64,000 nt of DNA from an uncultured Bacteroidota bacterium (GTDB taxonomy: Bacteria > Bacteroidota > Bacteroidia > Flavobacteriales > Flavobacteriaceae), in the NCBI GenBank assembly GCA_913060705.1, contig CAJXTX010000001.1, positions 62,001-126,000 of the forward strand, in the 5' to 3' direction. Of the stretch, positions 43,679 through 53,459 are shown one piece after another. Every line of letters begins with the position of its first letter. The stretch's first letter is position 1. The notes under the pieces are model-generated. The model had not been told where the DNA came from. It made no database searches and saw nothing but the letters and a program-made list of their open reading frames with translations. Both the position numbers and the translations under genes were made by a program.

Positions 43679-45790
43679 ATGCAAGCCTCTTCCATCTTAG
43701 CGTCCCCAATATCAGCCATCAAAGGGCTTGGACCAAAGCGTGCTGTGATCATAGAGAGGGAGCTAAGTATTCGAACAGTTTATGAGCTTCTATTCTTTAT
43801 TCCTAATCGCTATATCGATAAGAGAGCATTAACTCCGATCTCATCTATCACACTTGAAAATAGCATCGTACAGACTCAAGGAATACTGCAAAACATAAAA
43901 CTTGTCAAACAGGCAAAAGGATATCGATTGTCGGCAGAATTGATCGATAACAATCATCGTCTTGAATTGGTGTGGTTCAAGGGACATCAGTATATCGAAA
44001 AACAACTCAAGGAGGGCCAGAGCTATAAGGTTTATGGTAAAGTGTCGCGTTTTCAGGATCGATTTAGCATGGCACACCCAGAGCTAAGTCAAATTTCGAT
44101 TCAACCGGAGCAAGACTTTAGAGGTCATATCGAACCCCTCTACCCCATTCCCGAGAAATTACAGAAGGCTGGGATTACCCAACGCCTCCTCCGCTCCATT
44201 CTTCAACCCATTGTTAAATCCATTGACTTTAAACTTTACGAGACCCTACCTGCTTACATCATAAAGGAACAGCTACTCATAGATAAAACCTCGGCTTTGG
44301 TACATCTTCATGCACCTACTCAGATGCAAGAAACACAACGGGCTTTAGATCGGCTAAAGTTTGAAGAGCTATTTTACATGCAATTGGGGCTGCTTTATCG
44401 AAAAATCCAACAGAAAACTGCCATCAAGGGCCAACGATTTGAGGCGGTTGGGACACCCTTTCTAACCTTCTACGAATCTCATTTACCTTTTGAATTAACA
44501 GGAGCTCAAAAACGTGTGCTACGTGAAATACGAAACGACATGGGTTCAGGGCTTCAAATGAATCGCTTACTTCAAGGTGATGTAGGGTCCGGAAAAACCA
44601 TGGTTGCGCTTATGGCCTGTCTCATTGCAATAGGTAATGAGTCTCAAGCTTGTATTGTGGCTCCGACAGAGATTTTAGCACAACAACACTACCAAGATAT
44701 AGCCTCAAAACTGGCTACCTTAAAGATATCAGTTAAGCTCTTAACCGGTTCAACACCTAAAAAAGAACGTACCGTATTACACGAAGAGCTTCGTTCGGGA
44801 GCGCTACATATTTTGATCGGAACGCACGCTGTTTTTGAAGATACGGTGATGTTTAAAAATCTTGGACTGGCGATTATTGATGAACAACATCGCTTTGGAG
44901 TCGCACAACGCTCTAAACTGTGGAAAAAGGCTAAAGTACCTCCACATATTCTAGTAATGACGGCAACTCCCATTCCTAGAACCTTAGCCATGAGCACCTA
45001 CGGAGACCTTGACATCTCAATCATTGATGAGCTACCTCCTGGAAGATCTCCTATCATTACTTCACATAGAACAGATCGTTCAAGATTAAAGGTTTTCGGA
45101 TTCATTCGCGAACAAATTAAGCTAGGTCGTCAGGTATACATTGTATACCCCCTCATCCAAGAATCCGCTGCATTAGATTATAAAGATTTAATGGACGGAT
45201 ACGAGAGTCTATGTCGCGAATTTCCAAGTCCTGAGTATGCCCTATCCATTTTACATGGACAAATGGGCGCAGAGGCCAAGCAGTATGAAATGAATCAATT
45301 CGAGAATGGAACCACTCAAATTATGGTGGCGACTACTGTCATTGAGGTTGGGGTGAATGTTCCAAACGCCACGGTCATGATTATCGAGAGCGCAGAGCGC
45401 TTTGGTTTGGCTCAATTGCATCAGCTACGAGGTCGTGTCGGTAGAGGTGCACATCAATCGTACTGTATACTTATGACGAAAGACAACTTATCAGAAGATG
45501 CAAGAACTCGAATTCAAAGTATGGTGAAATACAGTAGTGGATTTGACCTCTCCGAAATTGATCTGAGACTGAGAGGGCCTGGAGATCTAATGGGAACACA
45601 GCAAAGTGGCTCCCTTCAATTAAAGTTCGCTGATTTAGTCGATGACGTGGCTCTGATGAGCACTATTCGAGCACTTGTCCAAGCTCTTCTTGAGAAAGAC
45701 GAAACCCTAGCGTTACAAGAACACGAGTGTGTGAGATCCACCCTGCAAATGCTGGTGAGAGGAAAATTGCTCTGGAGTTATATCAGTTAG
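43679..45790 (+). CDS. recG: ATP-dependent DNA helicase RecG
   Basis: A 703-residue branch-migration helicase that remodels stalled forks and Holliday junctions. Seen are the N-terminal ISAIKGLGPKRA, the wedge OB domain, Walker A LLQGDVGSGKT, IIDEQHRFG (DExH), MTATPIPRTLAM, and the C-terminal LRGRVGRGAHQSYC and RGPGDLMGTQQSG. The start was placed at 43679, just after an exact -7 element; ATGs at 43634 and earlier would overlap the promoter and the patatin gene. Length agrees with the family (about 690-705). The last 4 bp overlap the ComM-like gene. Confidence 0.95.
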   Translation: MQASSILASPISAIKGLGPKRAVIIERELSIRTVYELLFFIPNRYIDKRALTPISSITLENSIVQTQGILQNIKLVKQAKGYRLSAELIDNNHRLELVWFKGHQYIEKQLKEGQSYKVYGKVSRFQDRFSMAHPELSQISIQPEQDFRGHIEPLYPIPEKLQKAGITQRLLRSILQPIVKSIDFKLYETLPAYIIKEQLLIDKTSALVHLHAPTQMQETQRALDRLKFEELFYMQLGLLYRKIQQKTAIKGQRFEAVGTPFLTFYESHLPFELTGAQKRVLREIRNDMGSGLQMNRLLQGDVGSGKTMVALMACLIAIGNESQACIVAPTEILAQQHYQDIASKLATLKISVKLLTGSTPKKERTVLHEELRSGALHILIGTHAVFEDTVMFKNLGLAIIDEQHRFGVAQRSKLWKKAKVPPHILVMTATPIPRTLAMSTYGDLDISIIDELPPGRSPIITSHRTDRSRLKVFGFIREQIKLGRQVYIVYPLIQESAALDYKDLMDGYESLCREFPSPEYALSILHGQMGAEAKQYEMNQFENGTTQIMVATTVIEVGVNVPNATVMIIESAERFGLAQLHQLRGRVGRGAHQSYCILMTKDNLSEDARTRIQSMVKYSSGFDLSEIDLRLRGPGDLMGTQQSGSLQLKFADLVDDVALMSTIRALVQALLEKDETLALQEHECVRSTLQMLVRGKLLWSYIS

Positions 45791-47193
45791 TTTAACCTTC
45801 TAAAACTCAAAGCTTCTGCCAATTGTTCTTCCAAAAGGTGAGAACTCTGATCTAAGAACATCATTGAAAACGATGTTTGAAGCCAACGATTTAAGCTTCT
45901 CACTGATCCTTTATCAGCCCCCAAAACTTCTCGAATAAACGACATCCCATCTTTTGAAATAGGCAATTCGCGGTAAGAGGTAACGGGTGAATCGAACGAA
46001 TATTTCATTTTCATCTCATTTCTATAGGCAATTGCTTGTTCTAGCTTGTAACGAACTTTTGCAGAATCAAGTAAGTCAAACTTGTCGTCCAGATTGGGTT
46101 TGTGGACCTGAACAATGAGGTCAATACGATCTAAAAAAGAGGATGAGAATGAAGAAGTACTTAGTTCTCGTAGATCCTCATTACAACTACCGACAAGCGT
46201 AAATAATGCGGGATAACGTGCCGTGCTTTGATTTGTATCTAAAATGGCTGCAGTGTCCTCAAGTCCCAATTTTATGGTTTCAAGTTTAAGTTTCGAAAAA
46301 TGATCCAATTCATCAGCAACGACCAGTCCATGATGGGCCAAAGAAATTGCTCCAGGATAGGCCTGGCGTCCTCCCCCATAAATTTCAGCCACGCTCATTT
46401 TAGGGTGTATGTGGGCGACCGGAAGGCATTCGGACAGCGGTTTATTTCTCTTAATCTGAATGGGCCAAAGGCTATTCTTTTGTTCTTCGTTTAAGGCAGG
46501 TAAAACCTTCATATAGTGTTGTATGATTGAGGTCTTGCCTATTCCTGGTTTTCCGAATAATACTAAATGATGCCTTCCGACAATCGCCAATTCTAAGGCT
46601 CGAGTTGCCATAGGTTGAGAAAAGTAAGGTGTCAGCTCACTATCGCTAGAGGCCTTTACCTGTTTAACCTCAACAGGACGAATGCGTCGCGTTTCTAAAA
46701 ATTGCAAGAGATCTGTAAGCGTACGAATTCCGACGAGGATTATCCTCTTCGATTTGGGAAGCTGCTGGATGTTTGCTTCTGGTAAAATGAGATGCGTTGC
46801 TTTAGCTTTGAGCGCAGCTACATAAAATTTCTCTGGGTACTCTAGTTTGATGGCACTGCCATTGAGATCAAAGCTACCTACAAAAACATCCTTGTACTTG
46901 CCGACATGTTTCTGACCTTTTAATGCAACAATCAAAAGGGCAAAAACAGCCATCTCTGATGCTTTATAGGAGGTGCTGTTCCCAGAAATTGAGGCTTGAA
47001 AAACATATCTTACTCCTTTGAGACGAAGGCTCATTCGATCTAATAAGATCCTAGCCCGATCAAACTGATCTTTTATTAAGGCTAAAGGTATACCTGAACT
47101 ACGCACACCGAATCCCTTTTGCAAGGTGAGAGAGATCGTGCTTATTTCTACATCAATACCTTTTTGAACCACAGTCTTTTGAGCATAAACCAT
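45787..47193 (-). CDS. Divergent YifB/ComM-family AAA ATPase
   Basis: A 468-residue relative of ComM/YifB, the helicase that aids branch migration during natural transformation, shorter than the usual 500-510. The N-terminal Lon-protease-like fold has VEISTISLTLQKGFGVR and VFALLIVALKG. The Mg-chelatase-like domain has Walker A GKPGIGKT (214-221), Walker B VVADELDHF (291-299) and LDRIDL (354-359). The cysteine cluster normally reading NPCPCG is replaced by SCNED (336-340), and the N-terminal sequence is weakly conserved. It may be a fast-evolving but still ATP-binding member. The 3' end overlaps recG by 4 bp. Confidence 0.82.
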   Translation of the reverse strand: MVYAQKTVVQKGIDVEISTISLTLQKGFGVRSSGIPLALIKDQFDRARILLDRMSLRLKGVRYVFQASISGNSTSYKASEMAVFALLIVALKGQKHVGKYKDVFVGSFDLNGSAIKLEYPEKFYVAALKAKATHLILPEANIQQLPKSKRIILVGIRTLTDLLQFLETRRIRPVEVKQVKASSDSELTPYFSQPMATRALELAIVGRHHLVLFGKPGIGKTSIIQHYMKVLPALNEEQKNSLWPIQIKRNKPLSECLPVAHIHPKMSVAEIYGGGRQAYPGAISLAHHGLVVADELDHFSKLKLETIKLGLEDTAAILDTNQSTARYPALFTLVGSCNEDLRELSTSSFSSSFLDRIDLIVQVHKPNLDDKFDLLDSAKVRYKLEQAIAYRNEMKMKYSFDSPVTSYRELPISKDGMSFIREVLGADKGSVRSLNRWLQTSFSMMFLDQSSHLLEEQLAEALSFRRLN

Positions 47194-47244
47194 CCTCCAA
47201 AGAAAGGATAGCTTACCGCAAAATTCATTCAGTAGCTAAAGGTG

Positions 47245-49182
47245 TTAGTGCTTTTCAGATAAAGCACGCTCTATCCAGGCCAAAAAGGTGCTTCTCGAAC
47301 TGAATTGAATGGGCTCTTGAATCACGGTCAAGTCTGGATCCAGTAGTACGTAGAAAGGCTGTGAAATGGACTTAAAGTTTACCGCCTGAAATAAGGACCA
47401 ATACTGCCCTACGGTGCGTATCGATTTAATGCGACCATCCGGTAATTGGTATTTTCCTTTTAAAGAAGGCAGCAAGTCAGTTCTATCGTCAACATACAAA
47501 CTAACAAGAATAACTTCTTCTTTGAGGTATGAATAGATACGTGGGTCGCTCCAAACCTCAGCTTCCATTCTGCGACAATTCACGCACGAATACCCTGTAA
47601 AGTCAATCAAAATAGGTTTGTTTTCATCTTGAGCTCTCTGCAAGCCTTCTTCGAAATTCAGCGCGCAATCAAGACCTAAAGGACATGGCGTTTCTTCGGC
47701 GTTCAAAGTATAATACAACGGAGGAGCAAACGTATTTATGACACCTCCTCTTAAGGGATCCTTCAGTGAAACCCCACTAACAATGGCGAGCCACAATACA
47801 GGCAATAGAAAAAGTATTCTTACTATTCGATTCGAGGCGTCCTTAAAAACCCCAACAAGTAAGTAGAGCGTGGCACTCACTCCAATGACAAACCAGATAC
47901 CGACGATAACCTCATACTTGAATAGCGACCAACCCGCGACCAGATCGGTATTCGATAAAAATTTAAATGCTAGAACAAGCTCGATAACCCCTAACACGAA
48001 CTTCACGGTATTCATCCATTCTCCACTTTTCGGAAGTTTCGATAAGGCACTAGGAAAAAGGGCTAAAAGCATGAACGGGAGTGCTAATGCTAACCCAAAA
48101 GCAGTTAATATGACTAGCAATGAAACTCCAAAAGTTCCCGCTTCTGTTTGGGTCGCTAAGGCACCTAACACTCCTCCTAGTATAGGTCCAGTACATGAAA
48201 AAGAGGCTAAAACTAAGGTTAATGCCATGAAAAGCACTGAAACAAAGCCTTTGGTTCGATCACTCTTTTGATCGGTGATACGAATCCAACTAGAGGGAAG
48301 ATTCAATTCGAAGCGAAAAATAAACGATAGTGCAAAGAGTAATAGCACAAGAAATAGCAAGAAATTCACCACTGGATGACTGGCGATCTCATTAAATAAT
48401 TGGGGATCTGCCTTTGATCCTAAGAGGAATGGAAGTCCTAGGCTTACATATAATACAACGATAGAAGCCCCGTAGAGTAAAGCCCAGGGTTTGGCATTCT
48501 TCTTTTGATTAAAATACGAAACCGTTAGTGGAATGATAGGAAGTACACAGGGGGTTAAAAGTGCTAATAGCCCTCCAGCAAATCCTAATAAAGCAAGGCT
48601 CCATAAATTCAAGGGACTGTCTTCAGACCCAATACGCTCAAGATGATGTTCGTCCTTAAGGTCGAGTTTAAGATCAAGTGCCAATTTTTTTTCATCCTTA
48701 GCTTCCACCAAATTTTCAACGTTAAGAGTAGCAGGAGTCGGCTCAATTTGGAACACAAAATCTTCACTTGCAGAAATACACAGCTCTTTACAAACCTGGT
48801 AATACAGCGTGATTTCGATAGGCTTCGATAGGTCGTATATCTCCACCACTTGTTCAAAGCGTACTTCATTACTGAAGATTTGTTCGGTGACTTCAAAAAC
48901 GTCGTTATAATAGGCCTCCGGAGTAGGTTCCAATACAGGTCCTATCCGTTTATAAGCATCGGTCTCGATGAATTCAAAAAATGCCGGTTGACTGCCCCCT
49001 TCAGGTGAATACTGAGAGAAGATATGCCAACCCTCTTCAATCGTTGCATTGAAGATTAATCTGTATCGAGAGTCCTCTATTTCTTCCCACTGCGTATCCC
49101 AAGAAACCTGAGTCGCACTAAATTGGGTGTAACCCGAAAACCATAGGCATAATGCCAGAAAGAAAACTGCTATTCTTGCCAT
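47245..49182 (-). CDS. dsbD: DsbD-type thiol:disulfide interchange protein
   Basis: A 645-residue inner-membrane protein that carries electrons from cytoplasmic thioredoxin to the periplasm. A signal peptide leads to an N-terminal DsbD-alpha-like domain (about 25-150, with YQVCKELC holding a redox cysteine pair), then about eight membrane helices including LLALLTPCVLPIIPLT and FSCTGPILGG, whose cysteines form the membrane relay. The C-terminal thioredoxin-like domain carries SCVNCRRME near residue 535. The 5' end overlaps tilS by 13 nt. Confidence 0.93.
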   Translation of the reverse strand: MARIAVFFLALCLWFSGYTQFSATQVSWDTQWEEIEDSRYRLIFNATIEEGWHIFSQYSPEGGSQPAFFEFIETDAYKRIGPVLEPTPEAYYNDVFEVTEQIFSNEVRFEQVVEIYDLSKPIEITLYYQVCKELCISASEDFVFQIEPTPATLNVENLVEAKDEKKLALDLKLDLKDEHHLERIGSEDSPLNLWSLALLGFAGGLLALLTPCVLPIIPLTVSYFNQKKNAKPWALLYGASIVVLYVSLGLPFLLGSKADPQLFNEIASHPVVNFLLFLVLLLFALSFIFRFELNLPSSWIRITDQKSDRTKGFVSVLFMALTLVLASFSCTGPILGGVLGALATQTEAGTFGVSLLVILTAFGLALALPFMLLALFPSALSKLPKSGEWMNTVKFVLGVIELVLAFKFLSNTDLVAGWSLFKYEVIVGIWFVIGVSATLYLLVGVFKDASNRIVRILFLLPVLWLAIVSGVSLKDPLRGGVINTFAPPLYYTLNAEETPCPLGLDCALNFEEGLQRAQDENKPILIDFTGYSCVNCRRMEAEVWSDPRIYSYLKEEVILVSLYVDDRTDLLPSLKGKYQLPDGRIKSIRTVGQYWSLFQAVNFKSISQPFYVLLDPDLTVIQEPIQFSSRSTFLAWIERALSEKH

Positions 49183-50432
49183 ACGTATAAGGTTTTACTG
49201 GATGGAAAGGTACTATCGTTTTGAATATCGATCCCATCATAGCCTAGGCAACTTAAGGTTTGGTTTTTGTATTTGACCACATGAAGTCTTTCTTTTAAAA
49301 TGGGATTGACCTTCATATCTCTTAAAACTTTTGAGAGTTTCTTAGGGCTTTTATATTGCCGCAAGAGGACCGTGTCTGAGGTACTCCACTTTCTAACCTC
49401 AATAGCTGATAGTTCCGCTTCGTTACGCACTTTTACCTCATAAACCCGAGTTTTAAAAGCTTTACGGTCCTTACGAGGGTCGTCAAACGAAAGCGTGTAG
49501 TGAAGCTTTAAAGTTGCAAGAGAGGTGAGTAACAACTGTTGATTAAAGGTATAAACCCTATGCGACAAAGAACTTACCTCTTTTCCGTTTTCAGCATCCA
49601 ATAGTTGGCTTAATGCCTTAAAATCTTTAAATCCATAAGGCTCAAATAACAACTGAAGAAGATCTAAATGGTTCTCATACGCTTTCAGTTTATCAATACT
49701 GAAAGCCTCCCAATAGGCGCCTTGAGTGCAAACTTCATCGAAGAGAAGTCTTCTATACGCATCTTGAAGCCTTAGTGTTCGCTTAAAGTAAGAAAGACTA
49801 TAGCGCAGCTTTTCGTCGGAATGAGAGAGCTGTTTGTTTAAATCGTTAAGGATTTGGTTTCGCACAAAGTTTCTTAGATACTCATTCTTTGCATTACTGG
49901 AATCTGTTCTGTGCTCAATTTGGTTACGGTGAGCATAATCAATGAGCTGAAGTTTAGAAACATCTTTTAAGGGTCTCAATACCCATTGATTATGATCAAT
50001 TCCACTTAAGCGATGCAACGAGGCGCCACTAAAAACGCTCATCAGCATTCCTTCAATACTGTCATCTTCGTGATGTGCTGTTAGCACAAAGTCATACCCC
50101 TTACTTTTAAGCAATGCGTTAAACCAGTTGTATCGAAGATTTCTTGCCTCTTCTTGAATACTTTTTGACTGGTCAAGCTGAAATACTTTACTGAAGTACG
50201 GAACATTGAAATCTCTCGCCAGGTTTTGAACAAAAAGAGCATCGAACTCACTCTCTTCAGCCCGCAATTGATAGTTGGCATGGGCAATTCCAAAAGTAAA
50301 TCCCTTTCGATGAAGAAGATGTCCGAGCACCACACTGTCCACTCCTCCACTACACGCTAAAAGGAGGTTTTTAGAGCGGAACGATTCTAGGCTTTTTTCA
50401 AAAACCTCTTCAATATGGATTTTTTCAGACAC
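49170..50432 (-). CDS. tilS: tRNA(Ile)-lysidine synthetase
   Basis: A 420-residue enzyme that puts lysine on C34 of the tRNA-Ile with CAU anticodon so that AUA is read. The P-loop ACSGGVDSVVLGHLL (SGGxDS, 28-33) and the AHHEDDSIEGML segment are present, with a C-terminal TilS domain (VRKWSTSDTVLLRQYKSPKKL). It starts with GTG, overlapping the lpd stop by one base (TAGTG), and overlaps dsbD by 13 nt, so the three genes are tightly coupled. Confidence 0.94.
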   Translation of the reverse strand: MSEKIHIEEVFEKSLESFRSKNLLLACSGGVDSVVLGHLLHRKGFTFGIAHANYQLRAEESEFDALFVQNLARDFNVPYFSKVFQLDQSKSIQEEARNLRYNWFNALLKSKGYDFVLTAHHEDDSIEGMLMSVFSGASLHRLSGIDHNQWVLRPLKDVSKLQLIDYAHRNQIEHRTDSSNAKNEYLRNFVRNQILNDLNKQLSHSDEKLRYSLSYFKRTLRLQDAYRRLLFDEVCTQGAYWEAFSIDKLKAYENHLDLLQLLFEPYGFKDFKALSQLLDAENGKEVSSLSHRVYTFNQQLLLTSLATLKLHYTLSFDDPRKDRKAFKTRVYEVKVRNEAELSAIEVRKWSTSDTVLLRQYKSPKKLSKVLRDMKVNPILKERLHVVKYKNQTLSCLGYDGIDIQNDSTFPSSKTLYVWQE

Positions 50433-51835
50433 TAAACATGAAGGGCCCTGTTTTCTGTAGCCGCAAGGGCAGCTTCTTTAACGGCTTCTGCATAGGTTGG
50501 GTGCGCGTGTGACATGCGCGCAATATCTTCAGCTGAAGCTCTAAATTCCATAGCGGTCACGGCTTCTGCAATTAGGTCGGCACAACGCGCACCAATCATA
50601 TGAATACCCAACACTTCATCGGTTTGCTGATCTGCTAAAATTTTAATGAACCCATCTATATCACCGCTTGCTCTAGATCTTCCCAACGCACGCATCGGGA
50701 ATGAACCAGATTTATAGGAAACACCTGATGCTTTCAGTTGTTCTTCGGTCTGGCCTACCGAAGCCACCTCTGGCCAAGTGTACACCACAGAAGGTATAAG
50801 ATTGTAGTTGATGTGGGGTTTTTGTCCTGCTAGTACTTCAGCGACAAAAACGCCCTCCTCTTCTGCCTTGTGGGCGAGCATGGCTCCTTGTATCACATCG
50901 CCGATAGCATAAATGTGTTTCTCAGCAGTTTGCAAATGCTCGTTTACCGCGATTCGTCCTCTTTCATCAAGTGCTAACGAGGTGTTTTCAAGTCCTAAAC
51001 CTTCGGTATTTGGAACTCTACCCACTGAAACCAAAGCGTAATCTCCTTCAAGAACTACTTTTTCTTCTTTTTTCGATAAGGCCTCCACAACTACAAGATC
51101 TCCGTTTCTCTCTACCTTTTGAACGGCATGAGAAATGTAGAATTTAATTCCTTGTTTCTTTAAGACCTTCATGAGCTCTTTAGAAAGAGCGCTATCCATA
51201 GAAGGTGTAATACGATCAGCGTATTCCACCACACTTACTTCTGCACCTAATCTTCGATATACCTGACCCAATTCAAGGCCAATTACTCCTCCTCCTATCA
51301 CCACAAGATGCTTTGGTATCTCTTTGAGAGACAAGGCTTCAGTCGAAGTGATAATCCGCTCCTTATCAAGTGCTATAAAGTTGAGACTACCGGGTTTTGA
51401 TCCCGTAGCGATGATGAACTTGTCTGCTGTATATTCTTGAGTTCCTTCAGAACCACTAACCGTAAGCGTATTCGAATCTTTAAAGCTCCCTAGCCCCCTT
51501 AAAACGGTAATCTTGTTTTTATCCATTAAAAAGTCGATACCCTTAACGGTCTGATCAACAACGGATTGCTTTCGAGCAATCATAGCTTCAAAGTCTAATG
51601 AAATCTTACCTTCAATGTCAATACCATGTGCTTTACTATCGTGCAAAATCGTCTCATAATGATGAGAAGAATCTAACAAGGCTTTTGAAGGAATACATCC
51701 CACATTCAAACAGGTACCTCCTAAAGTGTTTTCCTTTTCAACAATAGCGGTATTCATCCCGAGTTGTGCGCAACGGATTGCAGCTACATATCCTCCAGGT
51801 CCAGCACCGATAACGATAACATCAAACTTTTGCAT
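50432..51835 (-). CDS. lpd: Dihydrolipoyl dehydrogenase (E3)
   Basis: A 467-residue FAD enzyme that reoxidises dihydrolipoamide in 2-oxoacid dehydrogenase and glycine cleavage complexes. Seen are VIVIGAGPGGYVAAIR, the redox pair in GGTCLNVGCIPSK (Cys42, Cys47), the NAD site VVIGGGVIGLELG and the catalytic HAHPTYAE. The ATG at 51835 gives the usual family start and length; a TTG 24 nt upstream is part of the promoter. It may serve the fused E1 encoded at 32465-34861. Confidence 0.96.
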   Translation of the reverse strand: MQKFDVIVIGAGPGGYVAAIRCAQLGMNTAIVEKENTLGGTCLNVGCIPSKALLDSSHHYETILHDSKAHGIDIEGKISLDFEAMIARKQSVVDQTVKGIDFLMDKNKITVLRGLGSFKDSNTLTVSGSEGTQEYTADKFIIATGSKPGSLNFIALDKERIITSTEALSLKEIPKHLVVIGGGVIGLELGQVYRRLGAEVSVVEYADRITPSMDSALSKELMKVLKKQGIKFYISHAVQKVERNGDLVVVEALSKKEEKVVLEGDYALVSVGRVPNTEGLGLENTSLALDERGRIAVNEHLQTAEKHIYAIGDVIQGAMLAHKAEEEGVFVAEVLAGQKPHINYNLIPSVVYTWPEVASVGQTEEQLKASGVSYKSGSFPMRALGRSRASGDIDGFIKILADQQTDEVLGIHMIGARCADLIAEAVTAMEFRASAEDIARMSHAHPTYAEAVKEAALAATENRALHV

Positions 51836-51856
51836 AATGGATCTATAATTGTCCTG

Positions 51857-51864
51857 CAAAATTA
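51857..51864 (-). promoter_or_regulatory. Bacteroidota -7 element for the lpd-tilS-dsbD operon
   Basis: On the minus strand TAATTTTG is an exact TAnnTTTG match and ends 21 nt before the lpd ATG. The TTG at the element's end opens a longer frame and is not expected to be used as a start. Confidence 0.5.
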
Positions 51865-51968
51865 AGACGTTTTAACGGTAAACGCTAGCAGATCTTTGTT
51901 AATGCACCGCAGTATAAATTGGCAGAAACAGGCTATTTGTCGTAATATCGCAAGATAATCACTTGCCT

Positions 51969-53408
51969 ATGAGTTCTTCTCGATCTATCCGTCTTAGTGA
52001 GGCCCTTTTTCCATTGATTGCTTTAATCGTAATGCTAGCGATCAACGTCTTTTATTTTAAAGATGCTAGTCTAGACGGATCCAATCAATTTGTTCTCTTG
52101 TTAGGCGGAGCCGTAGCGGCTATAGTCGGATTCGCCAAAGGTGTTTCTTACGAAGAAATGATGAATGCTGTGGCGGAAAATTTAAAGTCAACTTCTTCAG
52201 CCTTACTCATTCTACTCATGGTGGGCGCCCTTTCTGGAACTTGGTTATTGAGCGGGATCATACCCACTATGATTTACTACGGTATTCAGCTCTTAAATCC
52301 GAGTATTTTTCTCCTAGTCAGCGTCTTAGTTTGTGCGCTAATTTCTGTTGCTACCGGTAGCTCTTGGACCACCTCGGCAACCGTAGGGATCGCATTAATT
52401 GGAGTGGGTAACGCGATGGGAATCCCTATGGGGATGACTGCTGGCGCTATTCTCTCAGGAGCCTATTTTGGAGATAAAATGTCTCCTTTAAGTGACACCA
52501 CAAACCTTGCCGCAGCGATGGCGGGGACAGATTTGTTTACCCATATCCGTTATATGCTTTACACCACCGTTCCTACACTGGTGATTACACTTATTGTTTT
52601 CGGTATTTTAAGTTTTAATATTGAACCTGCTGCCGCTGTTGAAACAGCTGGCCTTCTCAACGCCATTACCGAATCCTTTACCATTACTCCTTGGCTCTTT
52701 GCCGTTCCTGTACTTGTGATAGCTTTAATTGTTCGTAAAACTCCCCCACTGGCAGCCCTTTTAATAGGAACCTTAGGAGGAGCCGTTGCGGCATTACTAT
52801 TTCAACCTGAACTCATTCTCGCCTTAAGCGGAAGTACTGAGCTTAATTTTGAATCGGTTTATATCACCCTTTTAAATGCAATCACCGTAGACCTTGCTGT
52901 AGAAAGCTCAAATACAGTGCTCAATGATCTGTTCACTTCTGGTGGAATGGCGGGTATGTTAGGAACGATATGGCTCATCATCTGTGCGATGGTTTTTGGA
53001 GGCGTTATGGAGTCTATAGGGGCGCTTTCAAAAATTACAGCCGCTTTACTCAAACTTTCAAAATCGACTTTTGGTCTGGTGGCTAATACCGTGGGAAGTT
53101 GTTTGGCATTAAACGTAACGGCTTCAGATCAATACTTAGCAATTGTCGTTCCGGGGAAGATGTTTGCTAAAGCTTACGAGCAAAAAGGACTAGCCCCTGA
53201 AAATCTCAGCCGAACCATTGAAGATTCAGGGACAGTTACTTCTGTACTAGTTCCTTGGAATACCTGTGGAGCATACCACAGCAGTGTTTTAGGAGTTTCA
53301 GTCTTCGAATATTTCGCTTATGCGGTCTTCAACTATGTTAGCCCATTCATGACCTTACTATTTGCTGCTTTGTCACTTAAAATCCGAAAATTAGTTCCAA
53401 GCACCTAA
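51969..53408 (+). CDS. nhaC: NhaC-family Na+/H+ antiporter
   Basis: A 479-residue inner-membrane protein with about 11-12 helices. LSGAYFGDKMSPLSDTTNLA, VATGSSWTTSATVGIALIG and EDSGTVTSVLVPWNTCGAY are NhaC hallmarks with charged and polar residues within membrane segments. It should expel Na+ in exchange for H+, in keeping with a marine or saline habitat. A TTG two codons upstream (51963) is also in frame, but the ATG is preferred. A malate/lactate antiporter specificity within the family cannot be excluded. Confidence 0.9.
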   Translation: MSSSRSIRLSEALFPLIALIVMLAINVFYFKDASLDGSNQFVLLLGGAVAAIVGFAKGVSYEEMMNAVAENLKSTSSALLILLMVGALSGTWLLSGIIPTMIYYGIQLLNPSIFLLVSVLVCALISVATGSSWTTSATVGIALIGVGNAMGIPMGMTAGAILSGAYFGDKMSPLSDTTNLAAAMAGTDLFTHIRYMLYTTVPTLVITLIVFGILSFNIEPAAAVETAGLLNAITESFTITPWLFAVPVLVIALIVRKTPPLAALLIGTLGGAVAALLFQPELILALSGSTELNFESVYITLLNAITVDLAVESSNTVLNDLFTSGGMAGMLGTIWLIICAMVFGGVMESIGALSKITAALLKLSKSTFGLVANTVGSCLALNVTASDQYLAIVVPGKMFAKAYEQKGLAPENLSRTIEDSGTVTSVLVPWNTCGAYHSSVLGVSVFEYFAYAVFNYVSPFMTLLFAALSLKIRKLVPST

Positions 53409-53459
53409 GTCCGCACTTATCCCTGCACCCAGCAAGGAATTGTCGTAATTTAGACGTCC

